Source: G963665185 sp049723905 (GTDB lineage Bacteria; Desulfobacterota; Desulfovibrionia; Desulfovibrionales; Desulfovibrionaceae). Taken from it: a stretch of 64,000 nucleotides of DNA. Under the pieces are notes generated by a model. It saw only the letters and a list, made by a program, of their open reading frames with translations. It was not told where the DNA came from and did not search any database. The stretch lies in NCBI RefSeq assembly GCF_049723905.1, contig NZ_JBJKFD010000001.1, positions 496,001 to 560,000 on the forward strand, in the 5' to 3' direction. The position numbers and the translations under genes were made by a program. Positions 16,649-24,473 of the stretch are shown here, one piece after another. Every line of letters begins with the position of its first letter. The stretch's first letter is position 1.

Positions 16649-17311
16649 ATGAGAGTATTGGTGATTGCACCGCACATGGACGATGAGGTCCTTGGCTGCG
16701 GTGGGTCCATAGCCCGTCATGTGGCGGACGGAGATACCGTGCATGTGGTGGTGGTGGCCAACCGGGCATACGGCCATGTCTATGACGAAGCGCTCATCGA
16801 GCGGGAAAAGGCATGCTGCCGCGAGGCGCAGAATATTTTGGGATATCAGGATCTCACCTTTCTCGACCTGCCGGATGAAAGACTGGACACCGCTCAGATC
16901 GACGTCATCGTGCCTCTGGAGAAGGTGGTCAACGAGTGCAGGCCCGACTGGGTCTACATGCCGTTTGTGGGCGACATTAACCAGGACCACCGTGCGGTCT
17001 CTCATGCGGCCTGCGTCACCTGCCGACCATTTGCGCCGGTGCAGATACAGCGTTTGCTCTGTTACGAGGTCCCATCCTCCACGGATCAGGCGCCAAGCAG
17101 CCTGACCCCGTACTGCCCCAATGTCTACGTGGACATCAGCGAGTCATTGGAACGCAAGACGGCTGCCATGGCCGCCTATGCTGCCGAGCAACACCCCTTC
17201 CCGCACCCCCGTGCCGAAAAGGCTCTTTCCGCCATCGCGGTGAAGCGGGGCATGGAAGCGGGACTGGAGGCAGCCGAAGCCTTCATGCTGCTCCGTGAGG
17301 TGCATAAGTGA
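16649..17311 (+). CDS. PIG-L/LmbE-family N-deacetylase
   Basis: 220 residues. The zinc-binding motif VIAPHMDDEVLGCGGSI is at residues 4-20, with the usual HPDDE reading HMDDE. The third metal ligand region is GDINQDHRAVSHAA. The family deacetylates N-acetyl sugars such as GlcNAc derivatives. Within this cluster it could expose an amine for later transfer, possibly by the WbqC neighbour. SD GGAGG lies before ATG 16649 and the stop overlaps the next GTG start. Confidence 0.85.
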   Translation: MRVLVIAPHMDDEVLGCGGSIARHVADGDTVHVVVVANRAYGHVYDEALIEREKACCREAQNILGYQDLTFLDLPDERLDTAQIDVIVPLEKVVNECRPDWVYMPFVGDINQDHRAVSHAACVTCRPFAPVQIQRLLCYEVPSSTDQAPSSLTPYCPNVYVDISESLERKTAAMAAYAAEQHPFPHPRAEKALSAIAVKRGMEAGLEAAEAFMLLREVHK

Positions 17312-17985
17312 GCGACCTGATCTGCTGTGTTCAGGCCCGAATGGGGTCCACCCGGTTGCCGGGCAAGAGTCTCATGGAGGTCCTTCCGGGGATGTCCCTC
17401 ATTGAAATGGTGCTGCGCCGTTGTCTGGCCGCTCGACTGCCGGAGAAAGTGGTGTTGTGCACCAGCAGCGACGAGGCGTGCGCCCCCATGGCAGAGCTTG
17501 CCCATAATTTGGGAGCAGAGGTGGTTCGCGGCTCGGAAAACAACGTCCTGTCCCGTTTTGTGGAGGCCATGAACCGGTACGCCCCCCGCTATGTGGTACG
17601 GGTGTGTGCGGACAATCCCCTGGTTGATCCCGGCCTAATGGATATGATAGCCGAATCGACCATGAGGGCAGGGGGTGTCTATGGCAGGTTCGAGGGATTG
17701 CTGGATGGTCTCGGTTGTGAAATTGTTTCGGCAAGCGCGCTGAAGGCTGCCATGCAGGACGCTACTCCGGAAGTCCGCGAGCACGTCACCGCCTTTGTGG
17801 ACTGCGAGGACGGTGACGCGTGCCATCTGCCCCATGCCCCGGCCCGGCTGGCCAATTCGGTTGACCGCCTCGATATCGACACCGAAGCGGACATGGAGCG
17901 GATGCGGACATTCATTGCCGCCCTGCCTCCGGGGGAGGCTCCCCTGTGGAGTGCGGAGGTTATTGCCGCGGCACTCCACAGGTAA
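17308..17985 (+). CDS. SpsF-like cytidylyltransferase/nucleotidyltransferase
   Basis: 225 residues, start GTG 17308 overlapping the PIG-L stop. The nucleotide-binding loop CVQARMGSTRLPGKSLMEV is canonical for the SpsF/CMP-sugar synthetase-like family. VRVCADNPLVDPGLMD supplies the metal-binding aspartate region, and LDIDTEADMERM is the C-terminal signature. SpsF proteins are found in spore-coat and O-antigen clusters and probably activate an unusual sugar with CTP. Unlike the fused domain at 24474, this copy keeps the expected active-site residues. Confidence 0.85.
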   Translation: MSDLICCVQARMGSTRLPGKSLMEVLPGMSLIEMVLRRCLAARLPEKVVLCTSSDEACAPMAELAHNLGAEVVRGSENNVLSRFVEAMNRYAPRYVVRVCADNPLVDPGLMDMIAESTMRAGGVYGRFEGLLDGLGCEIVSASALKAAMQDATPEVREHVTAFVDCEDGDACHLPHAPARLANSVDRLDIDTEADMERMRTFIAALPPGEAPLWSAEVIAAALHR

Positions 17986-17999
17986 GTTGTTGAATGGTG

Positions 18000-18017
18000 C
18001 CTTTTTTGCAAAAAAGG
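18000..18017. repeat. 18-base perfect palindrome between glycan genes
   Basis: CCTTTTTTGCAAAAAAGG is a perfect palindrome without a loop. It lies in the 140-base spacer between the SpsF-like gene and the cupin gene, one of the larger gaps in the cluster. A TATACA box at about 18100 lies downstream of it, before the cupin gene. It could be an operator or a weak termination signal ahead of an internal promoter. Confidence 0.4.
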
Positions 18018-18125
18018 AAGGGGGGCCATCAGAGAGCCGTTTTTTCCCACAGAGGAGGTCAGAGATTGGCATGGCGGAACAGAGGACCCAAAATCATTTA
18101 TACACTGAATTAACTAAGGATCAAC

Positions 18126-18551
18126 ATGGTACGGACAGTTGAACATAACGGGAACATACTGGCGATCATCATCCCTGCCGATTTCAGCGAGGATGGTGTC
18201 AGGTTCTTTACCCCGGACCAATTTTCCCAGCAGCTTGCCTTTATGAAACATCCCAAAGGGCATGAGATTCAGCCCCATGTCCACTGCCCGGTGCCGCGCG
18301 AAGTCCAATACATCCAGGAAGTCCTTGTGATCCGCCGCGGCAAGCTGCGAGTGGATTTCTACGATGGCAAGGAATACCTTGAAAGCCGGAAGCTGGGGCA
18401 GGGGGATGTCATCTTGCTCGCCTCGGGCGGCCACGGGTTCAAGGTGCTGGAAGAACTCGAAATGATCGAAGTGAAGCAGGGGCCCTACGGGGGCGAGGAC
18501 AAGGTGCGGTTTACTTCAGTGTGTGAAGACAAGATTTTGTTCAAGGACTGA
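18126..18551 (+). CDS. Cupin-fold protein
   Basis: 141 residues. HPKGHEIQPHVHCPVPREV provides the first cupin metal-binding box. VLVIRRGKLRVDFYDG and GDVILLASGGHGFKVLEEL give the beta strands and second box with its histidine. Small cupins of this type occur in polysaccharide clusters as sugar isomerase-like, epimerase-like or sensor proteins; the exact role is unknown. It starts four bases after AAGGATCA and is followed after three bases by the aminotransferase gene, so the two are probably co-translated. Confidence 0.7.
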   Translation: MVRTVEHNGNILAIIIPADFSEDGVRFFTPDQFSQQLAFMKHPKGHEIQPHVHCPVPREVQYIQEVLVIRRGKLRVDFYDGKEYLESRKLGQGDVILLASGGHGFKVLEELEMIEVKQGPYGGEDKVRFTSVCEDKILFKD

Positions 18552-18554
18552 TCC

Positions 18555-19676
18555 ATGAATTTTATTCCCGTACACGAGCCGCTTTTAGACGGTCGAGAAA
18601 AAGAGCTGCTCATCGAATGCATCGAGACCGGCTGGATTTCCTCGGAAGGAACTGCGGTGAAACAGTTCGAGCTGAGGATGGCAGACCTGACCAGACGCCG
18701 GTTCGCCCTTGCGGTAAGCAACGGCTCCACTGCCCTGGATATTGCCGTGAAATCCCTTGGCCTTGCCAAGGGCTCCGAAGTCATCTTGCCTTCATTCACG
18801 ATTATCTCCTGCGCCGCAGCCATCGTGCGGGCCGGGCTGGTTCCCGTGGTGGTGGATTGCGACCCCGTTACCTGGAACATAACAGCAGACCATGTGCGGC
18901 AGGCTATCACCCCGAAAACCGGAGCCATCATGGCGGTGCACATTTACGGCCTGCCCGTGGAAATGCGGGAGATGGAGGCCCTCGCCAGGGAATACGGCCT
19001 GAAAATAGTCGAGGACGCAGCCGAGGCCATCGGCCTTGAGTGCGCCGGGAAGCCGTGCGGCAGCTTCGGCGACGTCAGCGCTTTCAGCTTCTACGCCAAC
19101 AAGCTGGTGACCACAGGTGAAGGCGGCATGATCCTGACGGATGACGAATCCATTGCTGAGCGATGCAGCAGCCTGCGCAACCTGTGTCACATGCCCGGAA
19201 AGCGATTCCATCACGAGGAACTGGGTGTGAACGGACGCATGGGCAACCTCCAGGCCGCTGTGGGCTGCGCCCAACTGGAGCGCCTTGAGGAATTCGCACA
19301 ACGTCGGAGGGAGATCGGCGCTGCCTACAATGATCTTTTCAAGGATGTGGCGGGCGTGACTCTGCCCTGTCCCGCAACCGGCTACGCCGACAATATCTAC
19401 TGGGTGTACGGCCTGGTTTTGGACGACGAAGTCCCTATGGACGCCGAGCAGATGATGGCCGCCCTGCGGGAGAAGGGAATCGGCACCCGCCCGTTTTTCT
19501 GGCCCGTGCACGAACAACCGGTCTTTCAAAAGATGGGGCTGTTCAAGAACGTTTCGTACCCAGTTTCCGAACGGCTCGCCCGACGCGGCCTGTACATTCC
19601 TTCCAGCCTTTCTTTGGGAAAGACGGAGCTTGAGCGCGTGGCCGACAGTGTGAAGCAGATTTTGGCGGAGGCATGA
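18555..19676 (+). CDS. DegT/DnrJ/EryC1-family PLP sugar aminotransferase
   Basis: 373 residues. The N-terminus has HEPLLDGREKELLIECIETG, then the phosphate-binding loop AVSNGSTALDIAVKSLGL. The PLP-stacking region is VEDAAEAIGLEC, and the internal aldimine lysine lies in SFYANKLVTTGEGGM (about residue 184). FFWPVHEQPVF and LYIPSSLSL are the C-terminal markers. The sequence pattern is closest to GDP-perosamine synthase-like enzymes, which aminate a 4-keto sugar nucleotide. Neither a 4,6-dehydratase nor another keto-sugar supplier is seen in this window. Confidence 0.85.
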   Translation: MNFIPVHEPLLDGREKELLIECIETGWISSEGTAVKQFELRMADLTRRRFALAVSNGSTALDIAVKSLGLAKGSEVILPSFTIISCAAAIVRAGLVPVVVDCDPVTWNITADHVRQAITPKTGAIMAVHIYGLPVEMREMEALAREYGLKIVEDAAEAIGLECAGKPCGSFGDVSAFSFYANKLVTTGEGGMILTDDESIAERCSSLRNLCHMPGKRFHHEELGVNGRMGNLQAAVGCAQLERLEEFAQRRREIGAAYNDLFKDVAGVTLPCPATGYADNIYWVYGLVLDDEVPMDAEQMMAALREKGIGTRPFFWPVHEQPVFQKMGLFKNVSYPVSERLARRGLYIPSSLSLGKTELERVADSVKQILAEA

Positions 19677-20040
19677 CCATGGTTTTTGATGAGTATGCAC
19701 GCTGCTACGACATGTTTTACCGGGACAAACCCTATGCCGACGAGGCGTGATATGTGGCGGACCAGATCCGTGAGCAGGCTTCTGGTGCTCAGTGCGTACT
19801 CAACATGGCTGTGGAACGGGTAGGGATGACTGCGAACTCGTCAAACTCGACTTTGACGTCACCGGGGTGGACCAGTCGGAAAGGATGGTCGAACTGGCTC
19901 GTGGTAAGATTGACGATCATGGTCCCGCCTTACCTCCGAATGTGGAGACATACGGAGTTGGCGCGGTAGGGATTTCGATGCTGTGATCTCGCTACCCACG
20001 GACTGGGGCTGGAACGTAGCCATGGTGCTTTGCAAACGGT
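19673..20040 (+). pseudogene. Class I SAM methyltransferase, decayed remnant
   Basis: The remnant starts at ATG 19673 overlapping the aminotransferase stop: VFDEYARCYDMFYRDKPYAD. An in-frame TGA follows at 19748-19750. The frame resumes with YVADQIREQASGAQCVLN. Around 19805 a frameshift is needed to continue with HGCGTGRDDCELVKLDF and TGVDQSERMVELARGK, the classic SAM-binding region (GCGTG). Near 19967 another shift gives GRDFDAVISL. Little follows that resembles a methyltransferase. Three lesions plus 3' loss show an old pseudogene. Confidence 0.8.
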
Positions 20041-20061
20041 AGGCCGCTGGAGAACAACGGT

Positions 20062-21165
20062 ATGCAACACAACAATATTGCCGACATGAAAGGCAAAATC
20101 CTTGGCCTCGACGAGATTCCGGGTGGCCTGCGCATCGCCATCTACGGAAGCGGGGACTATGGCAAGCAGGTGTACGGCACCCTGCGAGACCGTTGTGAGA
20201 TTCCGTTTTTTGTGGACTCCTTCAAGGCGGGCGAGTGCAATGGCATCCCCGTACTCAAGCTGGACGATTTTCTTGTCCGAACGGCAGAGATCGACCTTGT
20301 GGTCATTGCCTCGATCATGTGGTTCGAGATTGAAGATGGACTGCAAAACGCCGGGTACGAGGACTTCACCACCATAGGCGACAATAATTTGACTCTTCAG
20401 GTTTATACACAGGAAGAGGCTGCGCAATGCGAAGCGGATTTTCAGCGTGTGGCCAGTCTTTTTGCCGATCCGGAACAGAAGCGGCTGTACCAGGGGCTGA
20501 CCGCCTGTCGATGCGGCAACGGCTCCCTGCGCTGCCTGCAGCAAGACCTGGCGGGCATTTCTTCCATGTTCAGCCCCATGGATCGCCAATACCTCGACTT
20601 TGTGGACTTCTCCTGCATGCGCCTTTTGGTTGAAGGGGGCATCTTTGACGGTATGAATACTGCATATTTCCTTGACCGGATGCCTGCGGACGCCCGTCTC
20701 TACGGATTCGACCCGCTCATCAGCGGACGCATCGTCCACCAGCGGGCTGCCGATGACGAGCGGACGGTCTTGATGCAGGCCGCATTATGGGACCGGGAGG
20801 CCGAGCTGCACTGGAACCCCAGCGGCGGAGGCGGCTATGTGGGCGAGGAATTCCGGCCAGGCTCCAGCCCGGTGAAGGCATTGAGTGTGGACGAATTCAG
20901 AAAAAAGGGGCATGCCCCGGTGGATTTCCTGAAATTAGATGTGGAAGGGGCCGAGATGAGAGTGCTGGAGGGAGCCCGCAGAACCCTTGTCGAGGACCGC
21001 CCCCAGCTCGCCATATCCATCTACCACAGCAAACGGGATTTCTTTGAAATTCCAATATTTTTGAGTGACCTCCTAGAGGATTACACATACCAGTTGGGGC
21101 ACTATTCCCCGACGCTCTGCGAAACGATTTTCTATGGCGTTCCCAATGAGATCGTCGCAGTGTAA
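20062..21165 (+). CDS. FkbM-family methyltransferase with N-terminal Rossmann-like domain
   Basis: 367 residues in two parts. Residues 20-110 contain IAIYGSGDYGKQVYGTL, a nucleotide-binding-like loop, followed by FFVDSF and LVVIASIMW, as in small sugar-binding Rossmann modules. The second half has a shortened SAM motif region (FDGMNTAYFLDRMP, LYGFDPLI) and the FkbM hallmark DFLKLDVEGAEMRVLEGAR. The enzyme probably methylates a glycan or lipid-linked sugar. It begins after the methyltransferase remnant, with a weak CTGGAGA ribosome site. Confidence 0.75.
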   Translation: MQHNNIADMKGKILGLDEIPGGLRIAIYGSGDYGKQVYGTLRDRCEIPFFVDSFKAGECNGIPVLKLDDFLVRTAEIDLVVIASIMWFEIEDGLQNAGYEDFTTIGDNNLTLQVYTQEEAAQCEADFQRVASLFADPEQKRLYQGLTACRCGNGSLRCLQQDLAGISSMFSPMDRQYLDFVDFSCMRLLVEGGIFDGMNTAYFLDRMPADARLYGFDPLISGRIVHQRAADDERTVLMQAALWDREAELHWNPSGGGGYVGEEFRPGSSPVKALSVDEFRKKGHAPVDFLKLDVEGAEMRVLEGARRTLVEDRPQLAISIYHSKRDFFEIPIFLSDLLEDYTYQLGHYSPTLCETIFYGVPNEIVAV

Positions 21166-21179
21166 GCAAATATTGTCAT

Positions 21180-22352
21180 ATGCTGGAAGAAAAACAGGTT
21201 TATAAAGAGTGGGCTGCAGACAAGAAGTGGAACCCCTTCAACAGCTACAAACTTCTTGCCCAGGTCTATCGCTGGAAACTCATTGTTGAAGGCCAGCCCG
21301 TGCCCCAGCCCGCGCTGGTGACGGTGGACCCGGTGAATATCTGCAACCTGAAATGCATCTGGTGCAATGCCGATTACATCCTGAACAACCGCAACAACCG
21401 CATGGCAAGGGAAACCCTCCTTGAGATAGCCCAAGGGCTTGGCTCCTGGCAGGGAAGCCCCATGTGGCCCGCCGGGGTTGAGGCCGTGTGCATCGCAGGC
21501 GGCGGCGAACCTCTGCTCCATCCCGCTGTAGGCGAGTTCATCAATGCGCTGGTCGAACACGGCATCGAAGTGGGCGTGGTCACCAACGGCGTGCATATCG
21601 ACCGCTTCATCCCCCAGCTTGCCAAGTGCACCTGGGTGGGCGTGTCCGTGGACGCCGGAAGCGAAGAAGTTTTTGAACAGCTCAAGGGCAAGAGGGAATA
21701 CACCAAGGTGTGCGATAATATCGCCAAACTGGTGGAGTACTCCAGAGAGCATGAAACCCGGCTGGGCATGGACCGTCCGGGATACGGCGTCAGCTTCAAG
21801 TACCTGCTCTACAACGGCAACCACGTGGACATCTACAAGGCAGCGGTCAAGGCCCGCGAGATCGGCTGCAAGAATTTCCACCTGCGCCCGGCCGGACTGG
21901 CGTGGGATAAGCTCTCTACCACGGACGGCGGGCTGCTCAAACCCGAAGTCCGGGAATATCTGGTACGGGAAATTCAGGCCGCGCGTGAGCTGGAAAAGAG
22001 TGACTTCGGCGTGTTCGGTATCACGCACAAGTTCGACGAGACCCTGAACCGCTCCAACTGCTTTGAGACCTGTCACGCCATTTTTATGACCTGCGTCTTT
22101 ATGCCGCCCCGCCATGATGGCGAGAGATTCAGCGTCAGCCTCTGCTGCGACCGTCGCGGTGACAGCCGCTTGGAATTCGCGGGTGACATGAACAGCTTCG
22201 CCGATCTGGAAACCGCCTGGGGCAGCAAGGAGCATTGGGACATTTTCCGGGCCATCAACCTTAAACACTGCCCCCGCTGCACCTATCAGCCTCATAACAA
22301 CATTTACGAACAGGTCATCGAGAACGACAGCATGACCTACAAGTTCATCTAG
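21180..22352 (+). CDS. Radical SAM/SPASM-type protein
   Basis: 390 residues. The cluster motif is NICNLKCIWCNAD, with cysteines at residues 55, 59 and 62. AVCIAGGGEPLLHP is the SAM-contacting GGE motif. Later cysteines in CFETCHAIFMTCVFM, SLCCDRRGD and HCPRCTY fit an auxiliary-cluster domain. The barrel resembles that of the radical SAM half of the fused protein at 24474 (GGGEP-type motif, TNG strand). No strong ribosome site is visible before ATG 21180. Substrate unknown; glycan context is the only clue. Confidence 0.8.
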   Translation: MLEEKQVYKEWAADKKWNPFNSYKLLAQVYRWKLIVEGQPVPQPALVTVDPVNICNLKCIWCNADYILNNRNNRMARETLLEIAQGLGSWQGSPMWPAGVEAVCIAGGGEPLLHPAVGEFINALVEHGIEVGVVTNGVHIDRFIPQLAKCTWVGVSVDAGSEEVFEQLKGKREYTKVCDNIAKLVEYSREHETRLGMDRPGYGVSFKYLLYNGNHVDIYKAAVKAREIGCKNFHLRPAGLAWDKLSTTDGGLLKPEVREYLVREIQAARELEKSDFGVFGITHKFDETLNRSNCFETCHAIFMTCVFMPPRHDGERFSVSLCCDRRGDSRLEFAGDMNSFADLETAWGSKEHWDIFRAINLKHCPRCTYQPHNNIYEQVIENDSMTYKFI

Positions 22353-22362
22353 AGGATCGTTT

Positions 22363-23187
22363 ATGAAGCCGCTGGTCAGCATCGTTGTCCCGTCCTACAA
22401 TCAGGCGCACTATCTCACCATGTCATTGGATAGCGTCTTTTTTCAGAACTATCCGAACCTGGAAATCATCATCTGCAACCACGGCTCCACCGACAACACA
22501 TCAGAAGTCATTGCTGACTACCTCAAGGGGCTGGAGAGTGAGCAGGTGGATTTTCTGGAGCGGCTGGACGAGGACGGCAAGACCCTGCAACGTAAGACAG
22601 AACTGCGTTTTCCCCAGGGACGGCAGGTCAAGGTGTGCGAAAGCACCGAGAACCTCGGCGGCACTGCGTCCTACAACGTGGGATTTCGCAACGCCACTGG
22701 CAAATATTGCATGTACCTCGTGGGGGACGATTATTTTACCCCGGATGCCCTGGCCCGGATGGTGGATGTCATGGAAGAAACCGGCGTGGACGTGGTCTAC
22801 ACCGACATGTTCGTCGTCAACGATGCCGGAAATATTTTGCAGCGCCTGTCCAAGCCGGCCTACTCCTTTGAAGCCTGTTTCTGCGAGTGGTTTCATCTGG
22901 GCGTAAACCGCCTCTACAAGCGGGAACTGCACGAGCGGTACGGCTATTATGACGAGTCCATCCGCAATGCCAACGACTATGACATGTTCCTCCGGTTCGC
23001 CATGGAAGGAGCCACATTCCGCCATATTCCCGAAGTGCTGTACTACACGCGCAAGCACTCCAACCACGCGGGCGTGGAACCAGCCTCCTGGGCCAACGGC
23101 GGGTACAGCAACCTCATGCTCGAAAGCATCGAGTGCGCCAAGCGCGCCCGCACTCACCTTGAGCGGATGAATAAGGGGGGCGCATGA
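22363..23187 (+). CDS. Family-2 glycosyltransferase
   Basis: 274 residues. VSIVVPSYNQAHYLTMSL and IIICNHGSTDNTSEVI are the nucleotide-binding strands of GT2 enzymes. The metal-binding acidic motif is in YLVGDDYFTPDAL. ANDYDMFLRFAMEG is in the place of the acceptor-side ED motif. There is no membrane segment, so the protein is probably a cytoplasmic transferase adding a sugar to a lipid-linked or protein-linked acceptor. ATG 22363 has GAGGAT upstream; the stop overlaps the next start. Confidence 0.9.
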   Translation: MKPLVSIVVPSYNQAHYLTMSLDSVFFQNYPNLEIIICNHGSTDNTSEVIADYLKGLESEQVDFLERLDEDGKTLQRKTELRFPQGRQVKVCESTENLGGTASYNVGFRNATGKYCMYLVGDDYFTPDALARMVDVMEETGVDVVYTDMFVVNDAGNILQRLSKPAYSFEACFCEWFHLGVNRLYKRELHERYGYYDESIRNANDYDMFLRFAMEGATFRHIPEVLYYTRKHSNHAGVEPASWANGGYSNLMLESIECAKRARTHLERMNKGGA

Positions 23188-24422
23188 AATTATCGGTAAT
23201 CGGACTGGGCAAGCTGGGGCTGTGCACGGCCTGCTGCCTCGCCCGGGCAGGATACGAGGTCGTGGGCATGGATATCCGCGACGCGTATGTGGAAGGCCTC
23301 AGGCAGGGGCAAATTCCCTTTCATGAAGCCGGTCTCGATGTCCTGCTGGCCGAGGTTAAGGGTAATCTCCACCTGACCACCGACATGGCTGAAGCTGTGG
23401 AGCGTACGGACGCTGCCCTGATCATCGTGCCGACCCCCTCCACCGAAGACGGCTCCTTTTCCAACGAATATCTGGTGCGCGTGTTTGAAGGGCTTGCACC
23501 GGCCCTGAAGGCCAAGGACTCCTTTTTTGTGGTGGACGTGGTCAGCACGGTCATGCCCCTGTCCAGCGACAAGGAGCTTATCCCGCTGTTGGAAGAACTC
23601 AGCGGCAAGCAGATGGGCAAGGATATCGGCTATGCCTACAATCCGGAATTCATCGCCATCGGCTCCGTCATTCAGAATTTTCTCTATCCGGACCTCGTAC
23701 TCATCGGCGAGTCCGACAGCCGCACCGGCTCCTTGATGCAGGAAGTGTATGAGAAAACCTGCGATAATACTCCGGTTATATGCCGCACCAGTGTGGTCAA
23801 CGCCGAAATCGCCAAGCTCTCCATCAATTGCTACTGCACTATGAAAATAAGTTTTGCCAACAATCTTAGCCTGTTGTGTGAGAATATACCCGGAGCGGAC
23901 GCCCATGAAATCGCGGCCCTCATCGGCAACGATACGCGCATCGGTACCAAGTATATCCGTCCGGGCCTCGGTTTTGGCGGCCCCTGCTTTCCGCGTGACA
24001 ACGAAGCGTTCATCCGGTGTGCGGAACTGGCAGGCACCAAGGCCCCCATCCAGGAGTCGGTGGTCGCGGTCAACAATTCCATGGTCGATGTTTTTGTGGA
24101 ACGCATCCATAAGGCGGTTTCGGCCCCAGATGGGGTGGTAGCCCTGCTGGGGCTTTCCTATAAGCCAGAGACCTACCTGACGGAGCGCTCGCAGTCACTT
24201 GATATCGCACGTGAGCTGACCAGGCGGTATCCGCGGCTCACCGTCCGGGTGCATGACCCCATGGCAAAGGAGAACGGACCGTGGGAACAAACCGAGACCG
24301 TGGCGCAATGCGTGGAAGGTGCGCACGTGGCAGCCATTCTGACGCCGTGGAAAGAATACATGGAAGTCAGCTGGGCTCAGGGCATGGCCGCCGGATCAGT
24401 TGTCGTGAACTGCTGGACATAG
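23184..24422 (+). CDS. UDP-glucose/GDP-mannose dehydrogenase-family enzyme
   Basis: 412 residues. The NAD-binding loop VIGLGKLGLCTACCLARAG opens the protein. IVPTPSTEDGSFSNEYL and YAYNPEFIAIGSVIQNFL are family landmarks. The catalytic cysteine sits in GFGGPCFPRDNEAF at about residue 270. GLSYKPETYLTERSQSL begins the C-terminal UDP-binding domain. The family oxidises the 6-hydroxyl of a sugar nucleotide to a carboxylate in two steps. It has GGGGGG before ATG 23184. It would supply a uronic acid for the glycan. Confidence 0.85.
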   Translation: MKLSVIGLGKLGLCTACCLARAGYEVVGMDIRDAYVEGLRQGQIPFHEAGLDVLLAEVKGNLHLTTDMAEAVERTDAALIIVPTPSTEDGSFSNEYLVRVFEGLAPALKAKDSFFVVDVVSTVMPLSSDKELIPLLEELSGKQMGKDIGYAYNPEFIAIGSVIQNFLYPDLVLIGESDSRTGSLMQEVYEKTCDNTPVICRTSVVNAEIAKLSINCYCTMKISFANNLSLLCENIPGADAHEIAALIGNDTRIGTKYIRPGLGFGGPCFPRDNEAFIRCAELAGTKAPIQESVVAVNNSMVDVFVERIHKAVSAPDGVVALLGLSYKPETYLTERSQSLDIARELTRRYPRLTVRVHDPMAKENGPWEQTETVAQCVEGAHVAAILTPWKEYMEVSWAQGMAAGSVVVNCWT

Positions 24423-24473
24423 AGACCACCCGAAATATGAATTTCACGGCATACCAATAACGGCGGGATACCC

